A stretch of 64,000 nucleotides of DNA from Tetradesmus obliquus (Eukaryota > Chlorophyta > Chlorophyceae > Sphaeropleales > Scenedesmaceae), in assembly GCA_030272155.1 (NCBI GenBank), contig CP126193.1:6944001-7008000 (forward strand), in the 5' to 3' direction. Numbering within the stretch: the stretch's first letter is position 1; each line of letters starts with the position of its first letter. This document shows positions 44,718 through 54,725 of the stretch, in pieces. Both the position numbers and the translations under genes were made by a program. Under the pieces are notes generated by a model, which was not told where the DNA came from, did not search any database, and saw only the letters and a list, made by a program, of their open reading frames with translations.

Positions 44718-45510
44718 GTGGCAGCAGAGTGGCCGGCTGCAGAGCTTCAGCCGCTGGGAGAGCTTCCTGGTGCTGCAGCAAAACAGCCCCTTGCAGGTGT
44801 GGCGCAAAAAGCACTTTGTGCTGCTGGCCCTGATGGTGGCAGCTGCTGCACTGCCAAGCACTGCAGCCCTGACTCACTGCGGTTCAAGGGTCTGGGTTTT
44901 AGCGGTGCTTTCAGGGCTGCCGGTGCTGCTTGCACTGCTTGGGTTCACTGCGGTGTGGCTGAGTGGGTATGTGCGCAAAGCTGCGCGGCAGCAGCAGCGG
45001 CGGCAAGCCGCAACAGCCGCAGGCTATGCTGCACCTGACATGCCCGAGCAGCAGTGGACTGTTACCCGGTTGACTGCTGTACCTGCTGCGTGCCTGCTTG
45101 CTGGCGCGCTGAATGGTTTTATCGGCACTGGTGGGGCGTTCATCTTGGCGCGCATTGCGCTGGCTGTTGACACGCACCCAGCAGCGATGGCCGCAACGCT
45201 GCAAAGTAGCGTGTTGGGGTGGGCGGCGAGCGGCTTAGCTGTTTATGGTCTGCTGGGGCAGGTTCCGTGGGGTATGGGGGGCATTCTGATGATGATTGCT
45301 GCTGCATCAACTGCACTGGGTCATGCAACTGTGAGTCAGTATATAAAGCACACCGGGCGGTTCTGGGTGATACTTGCGGTGCTGGCAGTGTGTGCTGCTG
45401 TAAGTGCTGCAATGGCTGTGTATAACACGGCTGTGGTGCTGCGCATTGTTGCGAAGCAGCCGGAACTGTGGACAGCGACAGGCACAATGTGCCACAAGGT
45501 GACCCTGTGA
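43505..45510 (+). CDS. TauE/SafE family permease, copy A (5' exon missing)
   Basis: TauE/SafE proteins are multi-span membrane permeases linked to export of sulfite or organosulfonates. Exons 43505-44281 and 44618-45510 join in phase (555 residues visible). The first half has YLVTAFCLLLAAAGGVGAVA, NFYIVLGGPQHVTAGSAVGM and HPVFTDRALIDPNLLILM; the RHP..DR.LIDP.L pattern is typical of plant members. The second half has FVLLALMVAAAALPS, AACLLAGALNGFIGTGGAFI and YGLLGQVPWGMGGILMMIAA, the repeated Gly-rich motif of the family. The central loop is a poly-Gln/acidic insert, split by an intron. There is no ATG in the open frame before 43505, so an upstream exon (probably a signal sequence) is missing from the model. 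The last codons are KVTL. Confidence 0.85.
44131..44203. repeat. (CAG)n tract, TauE copy A exon
   Basis: An in-frame CAG run with one GAG interruption encodes poly-Gln in the cytosolic loop. Copy B (59757-59802) is 27 bp shorter, still in frame. Confidence 0.9.
44562..44609. repeat. (CTG)n tract at the TauE copy A 3' splice site
   Basis: An uninterrupted run of about 16 CTG lies directly before GCGGCTGCAG, the acceptor of the last exon, serving as its pyrimidine-bearing tract. The equivalent run in copy B (60160-60232) has about 24 repeats. An exonic CAG run (44658-44719) follows about 40 bp into the exon. Confidence 0.9.
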
Positions 45511-46299
45511 TTCACAACACAAACGGTTTGTGCAGCTGTGGTGCCCAGGTGCACAATGATGAACAGTTTAACGCATAACAACTCGGCGTCCAAATATATT
45601 GTCAATTTGCAAGTGCTTTTGCATGCTCGGGTTATTTGCGCTGTACATTCACACATGCCGTACTTTATGTGACAATATACTGTACAATATGTCCCACACC
45701 CATTCTTTATGTTTGGTTGGGCTGACCAGACACGCGGCCAGCTCTGTGCATTTTGTTGCTGGGCCCGCGGCTGCTGTCATAAAAGTTTGTGCAATCCTGA
45801 TGTTGCTGCTCTGCCTCTAAAGGCGCCCTTTGTTGTCTTTTGGCACACTGCTGTAAGGTTGAGGGATCCTGACATCGCTTTGCACTGGGTGATGGTGCGG
45901 CAGCTGTGCCATTTTGATTTTACTTTGCAAGGTTTGTATACTGCCATGCTAGCATTGCTGCGTTCATGCTCACAGCTGCCAGCAGACTCGGAGTCTACTG
46001 CGCAGTGCATTGGACTGCAATGGGCTGCATTGTCACTGCTTCGTTACTGTTGCTGCTCTGCCTTCAAAGGTGCCCTTTGTTGAGGGTGGCTGAGTCAAGC
46101 AGACCGTCTGGGCTGCGCATGGCAGTCAATTTTGAGCAAGGCTTTGATCGTGCAGTGAAAAGATCCAGGCCACCGTAACAACAATGCCCTGCCGGCTGCG
46201 TTGTATCCGCCTTTATGAAGCTGCTGCATGTAGTGGGCAGTGAAAATGCAAGCCGTGCCCGACAGCAACGCGCTGCAGTCAATTTCCCACCAGTGCTGC

Positions 46300-47750
46300 T
46301 AGCCGGTTGCACTGCTTGCACAGCTTGTGCGCGGCCAGCATATGATGCCGCATCACAGAAGTCATGTGACATATGATGGTGCAAATCGAACATCAGCCTT
46401 TGGGCAGGGGGGCTTCTGGTCCAGCATTGCTTGCAGGTGCGCAGTTGTGCAATTACCATGCCTAAAGCTGTCATTTGACATCAAATCGGCCACATCTAGT
46501 ACCACATCGTGCCAAGTGCCTCGCAGGAACATTCACTCCTTTAGATGCCCCTGTTACGCCTGACACCCCAGCCACTAATCGCTCATCCTTGACCTTCGCA
46601 TGCCGCAGGAGTTCTTACCTTTCAAACCAATGTTAAACTGACAAGGAAAATGCAGCCTATATCGTGATAAGTATTGAGCCCGCCCATGTGGCCACACATC
46701 CTGCTTCATATTTTGCAGGTTGCTACCATGATCTTAAAATAGCGTGCCGTACAATGTTCCAGAGGCAGCAGCACTCTTAGGCTGCTGGGCATGATGATGT
46801 CATCATGCGGGTCGACCCGCATGCTCGCGCTGCTGCGTCAAACATTGGACCATTGGTGCCATAATCATCAGATGCACACTCAATGCACATAGACTCTGTT
46901 GCACTCTGTGCAGACCATGCCGAACACTTCATGCAGCACTTAAAGCAGTGTGAACATTTCCATCCATTGGCCGCTGGCTGTCAACTGGGCAAGACGTTGC
47001 AATCACCAGGCAACACCGTTGACTCGTCCACATGTACGGATAGAACCCAAACAACCACCAGACAACATGTGCGCTGCAAATCCAGGGCTCACAAGCAGCT
47101 CATCAGGCAAATTCAGAGCACAGTGCAGTATGGTGGAGGGTGCGAAATGACAGTTATGGCATGTTAAACGCACAACTGTTCACCTGCAAGCAATGCAGGT
47201 CCAGAAGGGTGCTTTCATCTGCATGCATAGAGGCTAGGCTGGTGCCTGAAACCTGCTCCTTTGAGCCAAGCAAAGCTTCAGACACAAGTATTTAAACATT
47301 CTGTGCAGTGCCACTTGCTCGCCAGAATTCAACACGATAGCGAAAAAAACAATAGCATGGCGGTAGTGTGCTAGGTCGACTGCTGCTCTGACATTCAGCA
47401 CTGTGGTGAGGCAGGCATCCCTGACCCGTCCCTAAGTTGTCCCTAAACCTGCTGCAGGCTGACATGGGCTGCTGTGTGTCCTGGAGGGCCTTTGCATCCG
47501 TTATTTCACTTGATTATGGGTATTCGTGTACTACTGTATCATTTTGAGCGTCTTCAGCGCCCATTGCAGGGGCTGCTTTAGTACCTCCTGCCTGGCCAGT
47601 GCTGCTGCTGCTGCTGCTGCTGCAGCAGAGCCAAGTGCCAGCACCAGTACGTCAACCAAGTAACACCGCTCGGTTGAAATTGCATTCAGGACATGAAAAG
47701 GCAAATTTCGCATGCGCAACGAAATGCAAGGTCCAGTCATAGGTGCCACA
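46300..47750 (-). pseudogene. Scattered minus-strand coding-like fragments, copy A
   Basis: Frames broken by stops read like protein: LRMRNLPFHVLNAISTERCY near 47700, VRDACLTTVLNVRAAVDLAH near 47400, ELLVSPGFAAHMLSGGCLGS near 47080 and VLDVADLMSNDSFRHGNCTT near 46480. Similar fragments occur in copy B (61914-63370), including a 4-bp indel at about 62957 relative to copy A. They may be parts of an old mobile element or a dead gene; no family is recognised. Confidence 0.3.
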
Positions 47751-49125
47751 TTGCCCTAGGGGGTTCAGCACAGCCATTTGACCAACACATGACAGCCGGG
47801 GCTGTTAAACAGTGCTTGAAAGCCATTTCAGCCACTCGCTACGATAATTTAATTCCATAGATTTGCCCTGCAAATCGGTGATATACACACAGCAACCCGT
47901 TGCTCGCACAGCAGTACTGAGCACAATATAAGTCCGCGTTTAGCATCGAGCAGCACGGCTTGCACGTGAAGAGTCCCTTAAGATGATGACAAGAACATTG
48001 AAGCCGTCAGCTGGGCCGTATCGATGCTGTATGGCTGAGATCGGTGGGGGTTTGACCTGCAGTGCACTCGGTGGTTGAACTGCCCTGGGCCTTGTCCTGC
48101 ACGAGCATCGCCAACTGCGGAGCCCGAGCCCAGCACAGACATGCTGATGATGTCTTCTTCAGCCCTCGGAGCCGTGGCCGCTGAGGTAAGTGCAGCAATG
48201 GTCTGCAGCACCATTAGCAGCAACTGCTGCTGCCCTGGCATGCTTGCGCATGCAGTGCTGCCTCCAGAACGTACACGCAGTATGCGAGAAGTGAATAGCT
48301 TCGAGTGTAGCCTTGCACACATCTGCAGCAGCGGCATGTTCTTGTACAAGTTAGCGAGGCCATATGCTGCAGGACCAGCATGCTGTTCCAACAGCCAGAG
48401 GCACCCTCTGCACTATGTATGCTGCCACCCTGGTCATGCGCTGTTAATTGATACACAAGCAGTTGCTCGCAGTCAATTGACTAATGATGTCCGTGCCTTA
48501 CAGTTGTGCCATCGCTGCTGCCGCCCCTGTGCAGCAACTGAGACACACAGTGTGACAAGTGACAGCTTTGCGGCAGACCAGCAGTGCTCTGCCGGCTGTG
48601 TCAACTGCGTGGCAGCTGATACCATTCAGGTGAGCTCGGCCTGTGTGGGTGGAGACAGCCGCTATCCTTGCTGTTGTTGCTGATGAATGCAATGCTGTAG
48701 GTGGATGTCAGTATAGGCACAATGGGCGCCGCACAGCTGCACTGTTGTGTGCGCACATCATGTACCGCACTCACTCAAAACAATGCCTGCCATCTTGATG
48801 TTGTTTGTTTCATGTGCAGTACTTCTGTTGCCGCCAACAGTGACGCTACAAAGGAGGCATGCTGCGTGGCTTGGACAGCTGCCACTACCGCGCTCGCTCT
48901 GCTGCCTGCCAGCCGCAAAAGACAGGTGAGTGAGCAGCAGGTGCAGCGGCCTTGACAGCCAAGCATGTAGTGAATTGTCCTGCCTTGAATGCTTGGTGTC
49001 ACAGCTTTTGCGCAGCAAACGCAGCAAGGGATGAGACGTTTGCAAAGCTGATATGGCACGGCCAGCAGTGCATGTCAGGCTGTGCAAGGAGGCGGCACTT
49101 GCCCCAGCAAGGAGGATGAAGCAAC

Positions 49126-49638
49126 ATGTGCCCTGTGTTGCTGCTCGCACGCATTGCCTGTGCAGGGTGCTGGATTCTGCAGAGCAACGTGAAGTGGCCA
49201 GCTGTAGGCAAAGTGGGAACACACCATACTATGGTCCAACCACCCAGAAGGCGCAGGCAGCTTCTTGCGGGACAGGCAATGCGGCTACAACAGCTGCAGG
49301 CGATGGTGTTGGTTGGTGTGCAATGCATAGATGTGTCTCGGCGTACTTTGATTGTTTCCAGCAGCATGTTCACCACAGCAATTTGTGCTGCTGATGACAG
49401 CCTGTTTACTGTGCATCTGGTGGTGGTTGCATCATCCTGCAGCAGCAGCGCAGCAAGCTTGTTGTACTGCGCACCACAGCATGGCTATGCACCTTGTTCT
49501 CTGTTGGATGTGGGCCAAAGCCAAAGCACTCTTGTCACCATGTTGCTGGTATCATATTTGTGTTGCCCTTGGCACGCAGCATCTGTTGCCGCTGAGTCCT
49601 GCCCCTTGGGTACTGCTGAGGCACTGCCGGGTGGTTGA
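49126..49638 (+). CDS. Possible protein or terminal exon, unrecognised
   Basis: A 170-residue open frame with moderately hydrophobic segments (LLAGQAMRLQQLQAMVLVGV, TLIVSSSMFTTAICAADD, TLVTMLLVSYLCC). Two short GT-AG bounded blocks upstream (48141-48185 ending in a perfect GTAAGT donor, and about 48820-48923 before GTGAGT) could be earlier exons, but I could not build a phased gene. It may be chance. Confidence 0.2.
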   Translation: MCPVLLLARIACAGCWILQSNVKWPAVGKVGTHHTMVQPPRRRRQLLAGQAMRLQQLQAMVLVGVQCIDVSRRTLIVSSSMFTTAICAADDSLFTVHLVVVASSCSSSAASLLYCAPQHGYAPCSLLDVGQSQSTLVTMLLVSYLCCPWHAASVAAESCPLGTAEALPGG

Positions 49639-49734
49639 GCAGCGGCGTGAATGGGCTCCTGTTTCGTAATTATCATCAATATAGTTACTGTGATCGGTAA
49701 ATTGCAACAGGAATCATCGCATGAACGTTCGACA

Positions 49735-49880
49735 AATAGGGAAAGTCAGTGCGAAATAGGGACGGAACAATCCCCCTATTTCATGTCGCTAACCAGTCCC
49801 TAAGTGATCCCTATACAGCGTTTAGGGACTCATTTAGGGACAGGTTAGGGACTCATTTAGGGACAGGTTAGGGAAGCCAG
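49735..49880. repeat. TTAGGGAC-type interspersed repeat
   Basis: ATAGGGA, CCCTATT, GTCCCTAA and TTTAGGGAC motifs cluster here. A 23-bp unit (TTTAGGGACTCA or GACAGG spacing) is repeated about two and a half times at 49820-49878. The related CCCTAACCCGTCCCTAAGTTGTCCCTAAA-like block is at 47425-47455 and 63036-63066. The motif contains the plant telomere heptamer TTTAGGG but is not a head-to-tail heptamer array. Confidence 0.7.
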
Positions 49881-50148
49881 TCTTAGTGCAGTGCAGGCAT
49901 CCACACTCAGTGACGTTTGCAGCAACAATGGTACGCTGCCAATATGCACACTATGATGTGCACTGCTACATTCCAAAGCCAGTGGCAATCGCGACTGTAG
50001 AGGTGCAGGGTATTGTGGAAAAGTGCTGTCATCACCAATGCCCATGACTTGCCGCACAGGCAGCCCATGGTCAACAGAGTTTCAGAACATAGTGGCGAGC
50101 TATACAGAAGGCACTACGAGCGGCCCGCTGGCGACCCTCACCCAACCT

Positions 50149-52342
50149 TCACTCAAAATCAAAGCTCAGGCCAGAGCCCGCCATGCGCTGCTTGTACAGC
50201 TTGTCAAACGCCTCGCTCTGAGCAACAGTGAACTGCTCCTTCCAGGACCCAACCTCACCCTTCCTGAAAAACCCCTCGAAGCCCCGCATCGTCTGGTGGT
50301 TGGCGAAGCGCGACTGCTTCATGTGTTGGAAGCTCGAGGCGTTGACCACACGTTCAAATGCCTCGCCTGACAGCTCGTGCCCTGTGAAGTTCGAGATGCG
50401 TCGTAGCTGCGAGGGGAAGCCTCGTTTGAGGTCCTCGTACTTCAAAAACAGCATATTTTCCGCATCTTTGACCTGCCACCAGCTGAGCACGTGGTCAAAC
50501 CAAGAGCCACGCTGCACCTTGCCGTCAACGAAGAGCTGCAGCCAGTGCTCCCATGGGCCGTTGTACCCGCCAGACCAGGACTGGTTGCTCTCAAAGTGCC
50601 AGTAAGAGACGGCAACATCTGCAAAACATTAACGACACAACAACATGCACACGTGACTACACCCTGATTGTGCTGCACCAGCACCATGCAAATGCTGTTG
50701 AGCTGTAAGCAGGCGTGACGCCAGAGCAGCATGCAGTTGCTTCTGGACATGAAAGCATCACAGTAACATGCTGTTGCTGTGCAACAGCTGCTGTCGCCAG
50801 CAACAACAAGCCGCCACAGTTGATGCGCTGCAGGGTTCATCCAATTTCCACCTATGCCTGCGCAGGCATGCGCACCTTTGGGGTTGCGTGCGATGTAAAT
50901 GTAGCGGCAGGGTGCCTTGCCAGGCCCCCCACCCAGCGCATAGCCATGCGGCATGTGGCTCTTGAAGATGCGTGGGGGCGGCATGGCATCCACTTCTGCT
51001 TGCGTCCTTGGAAAAGTCCAGGAACTTTCCATCCAATGCAGGTTCGAGCGCAATGGCATATCACCCTCGGCCTCAATACCATCGTGCAGCATTAGATACA
51101 GCACGTTCGCGAGCCATGTTGAGCCAGACTTCGGGAAGGAGCAGTAGCAGATGTCATCAGCGCGGGTGATTACGCTCTGTGCCGCCGCCATACGCTTTGG
51201 GGTGACATACGGCGGCAGTACGAGGCCGTCAATGGTGCGGTACTTGTAGCCATATTCACCGGTATGAATTCCCGCCAGGTCACCTTCAGCGTGAACTTCA
51301 TCCCGGTACTCTCCGGTTACGTACTGCTTTGCATCCGGCGCTTGAAGAGGTGCAGGCGGCTGCGTGGTGCAGGAAACATGTATTCAGAGGGTAATCGCTT
51401 GCAGGAACGGGCAGCAGAGGCCTTGGCAACCAGATCACGTGCCTGCAACCTCTAAGATCTTGACAAGAGGCAGCGCCTAGAGTGTTACTGCTGAAGTAAG
51501 TGCTGCTATGCCCCCAGGCAGCTGCGCTGCCTGCTGCTCTGTGTTCATCAAAGCTACAGAGCTTGTGCGCAGCAGCTGCTACACAGCTGACAGCAGCCTC
51601 GAAGCTGTTGGGCATCCGCACGTGCATAATGCGTGCAGCATATGACACAACCTGCTTTGACATGTGGTGATGACTGTTCCATTTGTGCTCTCCTATGCAA
51701 GCAAGAGACAGACTGAGAAACAGTACACTTTGCGGCTTCAGTGACATCAGTCGACAAGGACACTTGCGTCTGCCATGCCGCAAATCACTTACTAGGAGGT
51801 TGCCGTCACTGACGTCCTCTTCGGCAGCAGCAGCAGCAGCAGCGCATGTTACAGATGGTGCCGGAGACTGCACAGCAGCGCACTGAGTTAGAAACAGCAG
51901 CAGCGCAGCAGCAAGCAGACAGGCAGCAAGTCAAACCGTCGCTCCCCTCCCATGTATGCTGTATAGCATGTTGCAGCTGCGCTGCATGAACTTTCAGCCG
52001 GAGCTCCGGCATAACACAGCACGTGGCGAAGCCCGCGGCTGCACTAAAGAATTGGCGACTGCTGCAGCACCTGAAAGCACAGCATACTGTTATAACCAGG
52101 CACACAGTAGTAAAATCATCACCCTAGTGCTGTTTCATGTGTCCAATGGTTCCTGCTTTGCTTTGCTGTGGACAACACAAAGTTCACGGGCAGCACGCAC
52201 AGGATAGCTTTGCTGTGCATGTCTGCATGCAGGTGCTCACCTTGTGTTCGCCATGTGCAGAGGTGCGGCCTCCAGCTTCAACAGTGCCTGCAGGCACTGT
52301 GTGTAACAGCGCGCATGCCAGCAGCGTTGCCAGCAGCGACAT
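50149..52342 (-). CDS. Sulfotransferase (Sulfotransfer_1) with signal peptide
   Basis: This PAPS-dependent sulfotransferase moves sulfate to an acceptor that cannot be predicted. Exons on the minus strand: 52342-52241, 51867-51793, 51359-50876 and 50618-50149, phase-consistent, 376 residues. Residues 1-19 (MSLLATLLACALLHTVPAGT) form a signal peptide, so the enzyme should act in the secretory pathway rather than in the cytosol like animal SULTs. FPKSGSTW (about 134-141) is the 5'-phosphosulfate loop, RIFKSHMPH follows, and RNPKDVAVSYW (about 216-226) is the 3'-phosphate site with the canonical Arg and Ser, split by intron 3. FRKGEVGSWKEQF near the C-terminus is the second PAPS motif, with Ser where most members have Asp. 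A short Ala-rich linker exon joins the signal peptide to the catalytic domain. Confidence 0.93.
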
Positions 52343-53559
52343 TGCGGCTGCGGTTGGCCTGCAGGATGGATCGAGGGGCAGTTGTAATTAGTAACAGCAA
52401 CACAGCAGGTGCTCAGAGTTACGGACGCTGTTACCAGTGAACTTTGGTCTGAACGGGCAGACAAACACTATTAGACAACTGATGTATGGGCTCAGCAGCA
52501 GCAGCAGCAGCAGCTAGCTCCCGACTCTGATCCGATCAGCTGATGGCATCAGCAGTGCCCAAGGCTGGCAGCCGGCTACTTGCTGTTGTGCCTGATGTGC
52601 ACGCACACCTTGACAGCTACATAAACTCAGTTAGCAGGGACAGCATACCCGTGGCAAGCTGGTCGAGATACTGCAATTAGTTACACACTTGCCACTGCCA
52701 CTGCAACCTAGCCTAGTAGGGTGACAGTGCAGCTGCCTTCCCAGCAGCATAACCCAGGTACTATGCATAGCTGTTGCTTATATAGCTGAAATTCGTTTCA
52801 GAAGTTCCAAACCCTCCTGCTTATGGTTAACGTGGATCGCGCACGTGCTGGAGCATGCTCAGTGAACCCATCCGGCCTGTTTCCCCGGCACCCACCTGCT
52901 TCGCGTCATGGCGAGCTCCGACACTGTGCAAATGCTTCGATAGTCGCTCTGTATCGTTTCTAACACGTTTAAGGGTGCTGGTGGCGCCTGCACGTCGAGC
53001 AGCGTGTCGGGTGGGATTGTTTGAGCATGTGTTTTCTGGGTTCGTTGGTTGAAATTTGATCGTGTAACTACTGGCTGCTGTATGGTTGCAGATGAAACAG
53101 GTAATGCAGTTTGAGCACATACATCTCTCTGTCACTTTGACGGTCGGTGCGAAGAGTAAAGAGTAAGCCCGATTCCCTCACTTGAGAGGCACATCAGCTC
53201 GAGCAATCGTCATCCAAAACAAAGTAGCACATCATCTGCATCTCTAGCCTGCGTTTGAACAAATTAACCCGCTACAGCTTCCCATCATGGGATGGCACGC
53301 CACCGAATGCTGAAGTGGTTGAGCACCTTCAGAGCAACTTCATTCACCAGACACGGTTTGATTCAGTCATTTGACATCCAGTAGAACATGCGGCAGTCAG
53401 CGAGGCTGGTGGTTACGGTGGTTGCACGCGGGTTCACTGTGCAGCAGCTTTCGAAGTGAAGCTGATGACTGTATCGCGTTTCTTGATGGCCTGAGATCAA
53501 AATATCATAACGTTTGTGTTGTAAGCGCAATTTACCGTGATTCGAACAAAAGCGCCAGG
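52343..53559. other. Divergent intergenic region, sulfotransferase and secreted protein
   Basis: It should hold both promoters. A short CAG run lies at about 52495-52514. No other element was recognised. Confidence 0.5.
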
Positions 53560-54285
53560 ATGGGGCGATTCTGCCTATTGATGGTTCTGCTGCTGCTGAC
53601 GAGTTCTCTTGAGTACATACTCTGCTTTGAACCGCTACCATCTGTTTGTCCCGATGTGGAGCAGCCCCGCTGTGAAAGCAGGTGTGTGTCACTGCAGGCT
53701 GCTGCGGTTCCAGTAATGCAGATGCAACCAACCGCCACACCCCTACAAACACATACCTGCCTGCTGCTGTAAACACCATCCACAGCGCCCACACAAGGAC
53801 ATACCACCCATTTTTGACACCTGTACGTTGCATTTTAACGTTGTGTTAACCGCTCTTGGCGTGTTGCTGCGCACATCATGCAGCAGTGCATCTGCAGGTT
53901 CTGTGAGTGCGGCTTCCACAGCAGCAGCAGCAGCAGGGACAGGACCCACGCCATATGAGGAGCAGCAGCAGTCAGCTACCCCATCAGAGCAGCAGGCTGC
54001 CATCATACAGCACCTGCGTGCACTGGAGGATGCAGAAGCAGCACAGCTGGATGCTGCAAGCTCTGCAAACCTCGCCAGTGAGACACAGGACCAGGCAATG
54101 CTAAACCTCAGCCAAGCGCCTGCAAGCTCCTTTTTCAGCAGCAGCAGCAGCAGCAGTTCTGCAGGGTCTGCTGATGCAGCAGCAGGAGCACCTCAAGAGC
54201 TCCCTGTCATCTTCACAGCTCAAGTGCCAGCCGACACACCCGCAGCTGACCCCACTGGCAGCAGCAGCAGCAGCAGCAGTGAAAT

Positions 54286-54330
<45 letters not shown>

Positions 54331-54693
54331 CAGCGGCAGCAGCAGTGATGTGAGCCATGCATCGCAGCCGCCGCGCGGCGCTGTACCCCGCAGCCTGGTG
54401 CAGCGCAACCTCACCTTCCTGCAAAGCCAAAAGCTCAAGATCGGCCTGGATGTGAAGCGCCTGGGGGCGGTGTCCTGGCTGTCGTCATCGCTGATTCCTG
54501 AACCCTGGACAGACAGAAACCTGATCAACGTGTATGACCAGGGCAGGTGAAGCTGCACCCTGCTTAGCGCTGGACCACCGTGTACACCAGCAGTAGCATC
54601 CTGAACAGTGCTTGAAACAGCAGCCCACAAGGCTTGCTTGATGTGCCCTGCTGCTGCCGAAGTAATCGAGTTCGCAGCACTAGCAGTAGTACT

Positions 54694-54725
<32 letters not shown>

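Larger units (their letters stand above)
41851..48379. repeat. Segmental duplication, copy A
   Basis: About 6.5 kb is nearly identical to 57646-64000 in direct orientation, with an offset of about 15.6-15.8 kb. The left edge is at GCAGCTTTATGATAAGC. The right edge is not seen because copy B runs into the window end. The copy holds a TauE/SafE permease gene, decayed minus-strand coding fragments and several kilobases of non-coding DNA. Differences from copy B are single bases, triplet-tract lengths and a 182-bp tandem duplication unique to copy A. Confidence 0.95.
45511..50148. other. Gene-poor region, mostly inside the segmental duplication
   Basis: It holds decayed minus-strand coding at about 46300-47750 and a possible exon at 48141-48185. 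An open frame at 49126-49638 and TTAGGGAC-type repeats at 49735-49880 lie beyond the known end of the duplication. A 29-bp block (GCTCTGCCT..AAAGGxGCCCTTTGTTG) is repeated at about 45810 and 46057. No intact gene is supported. Confidence 0.5.

Noticed and set aside
49820-49880. Telomere array
   Set aside because: TTTAGGG occurs but separated by 4-5 unrelated bases in a 23-bp unit, not as consecutive heptamers.
51298-51873. 191-residue minus-strand frame overlapping sulfotransferase exons
   Set aside because: It reads through intron 2 in a different frame; the spliced model in another frame has the sulfotransferase motifs.
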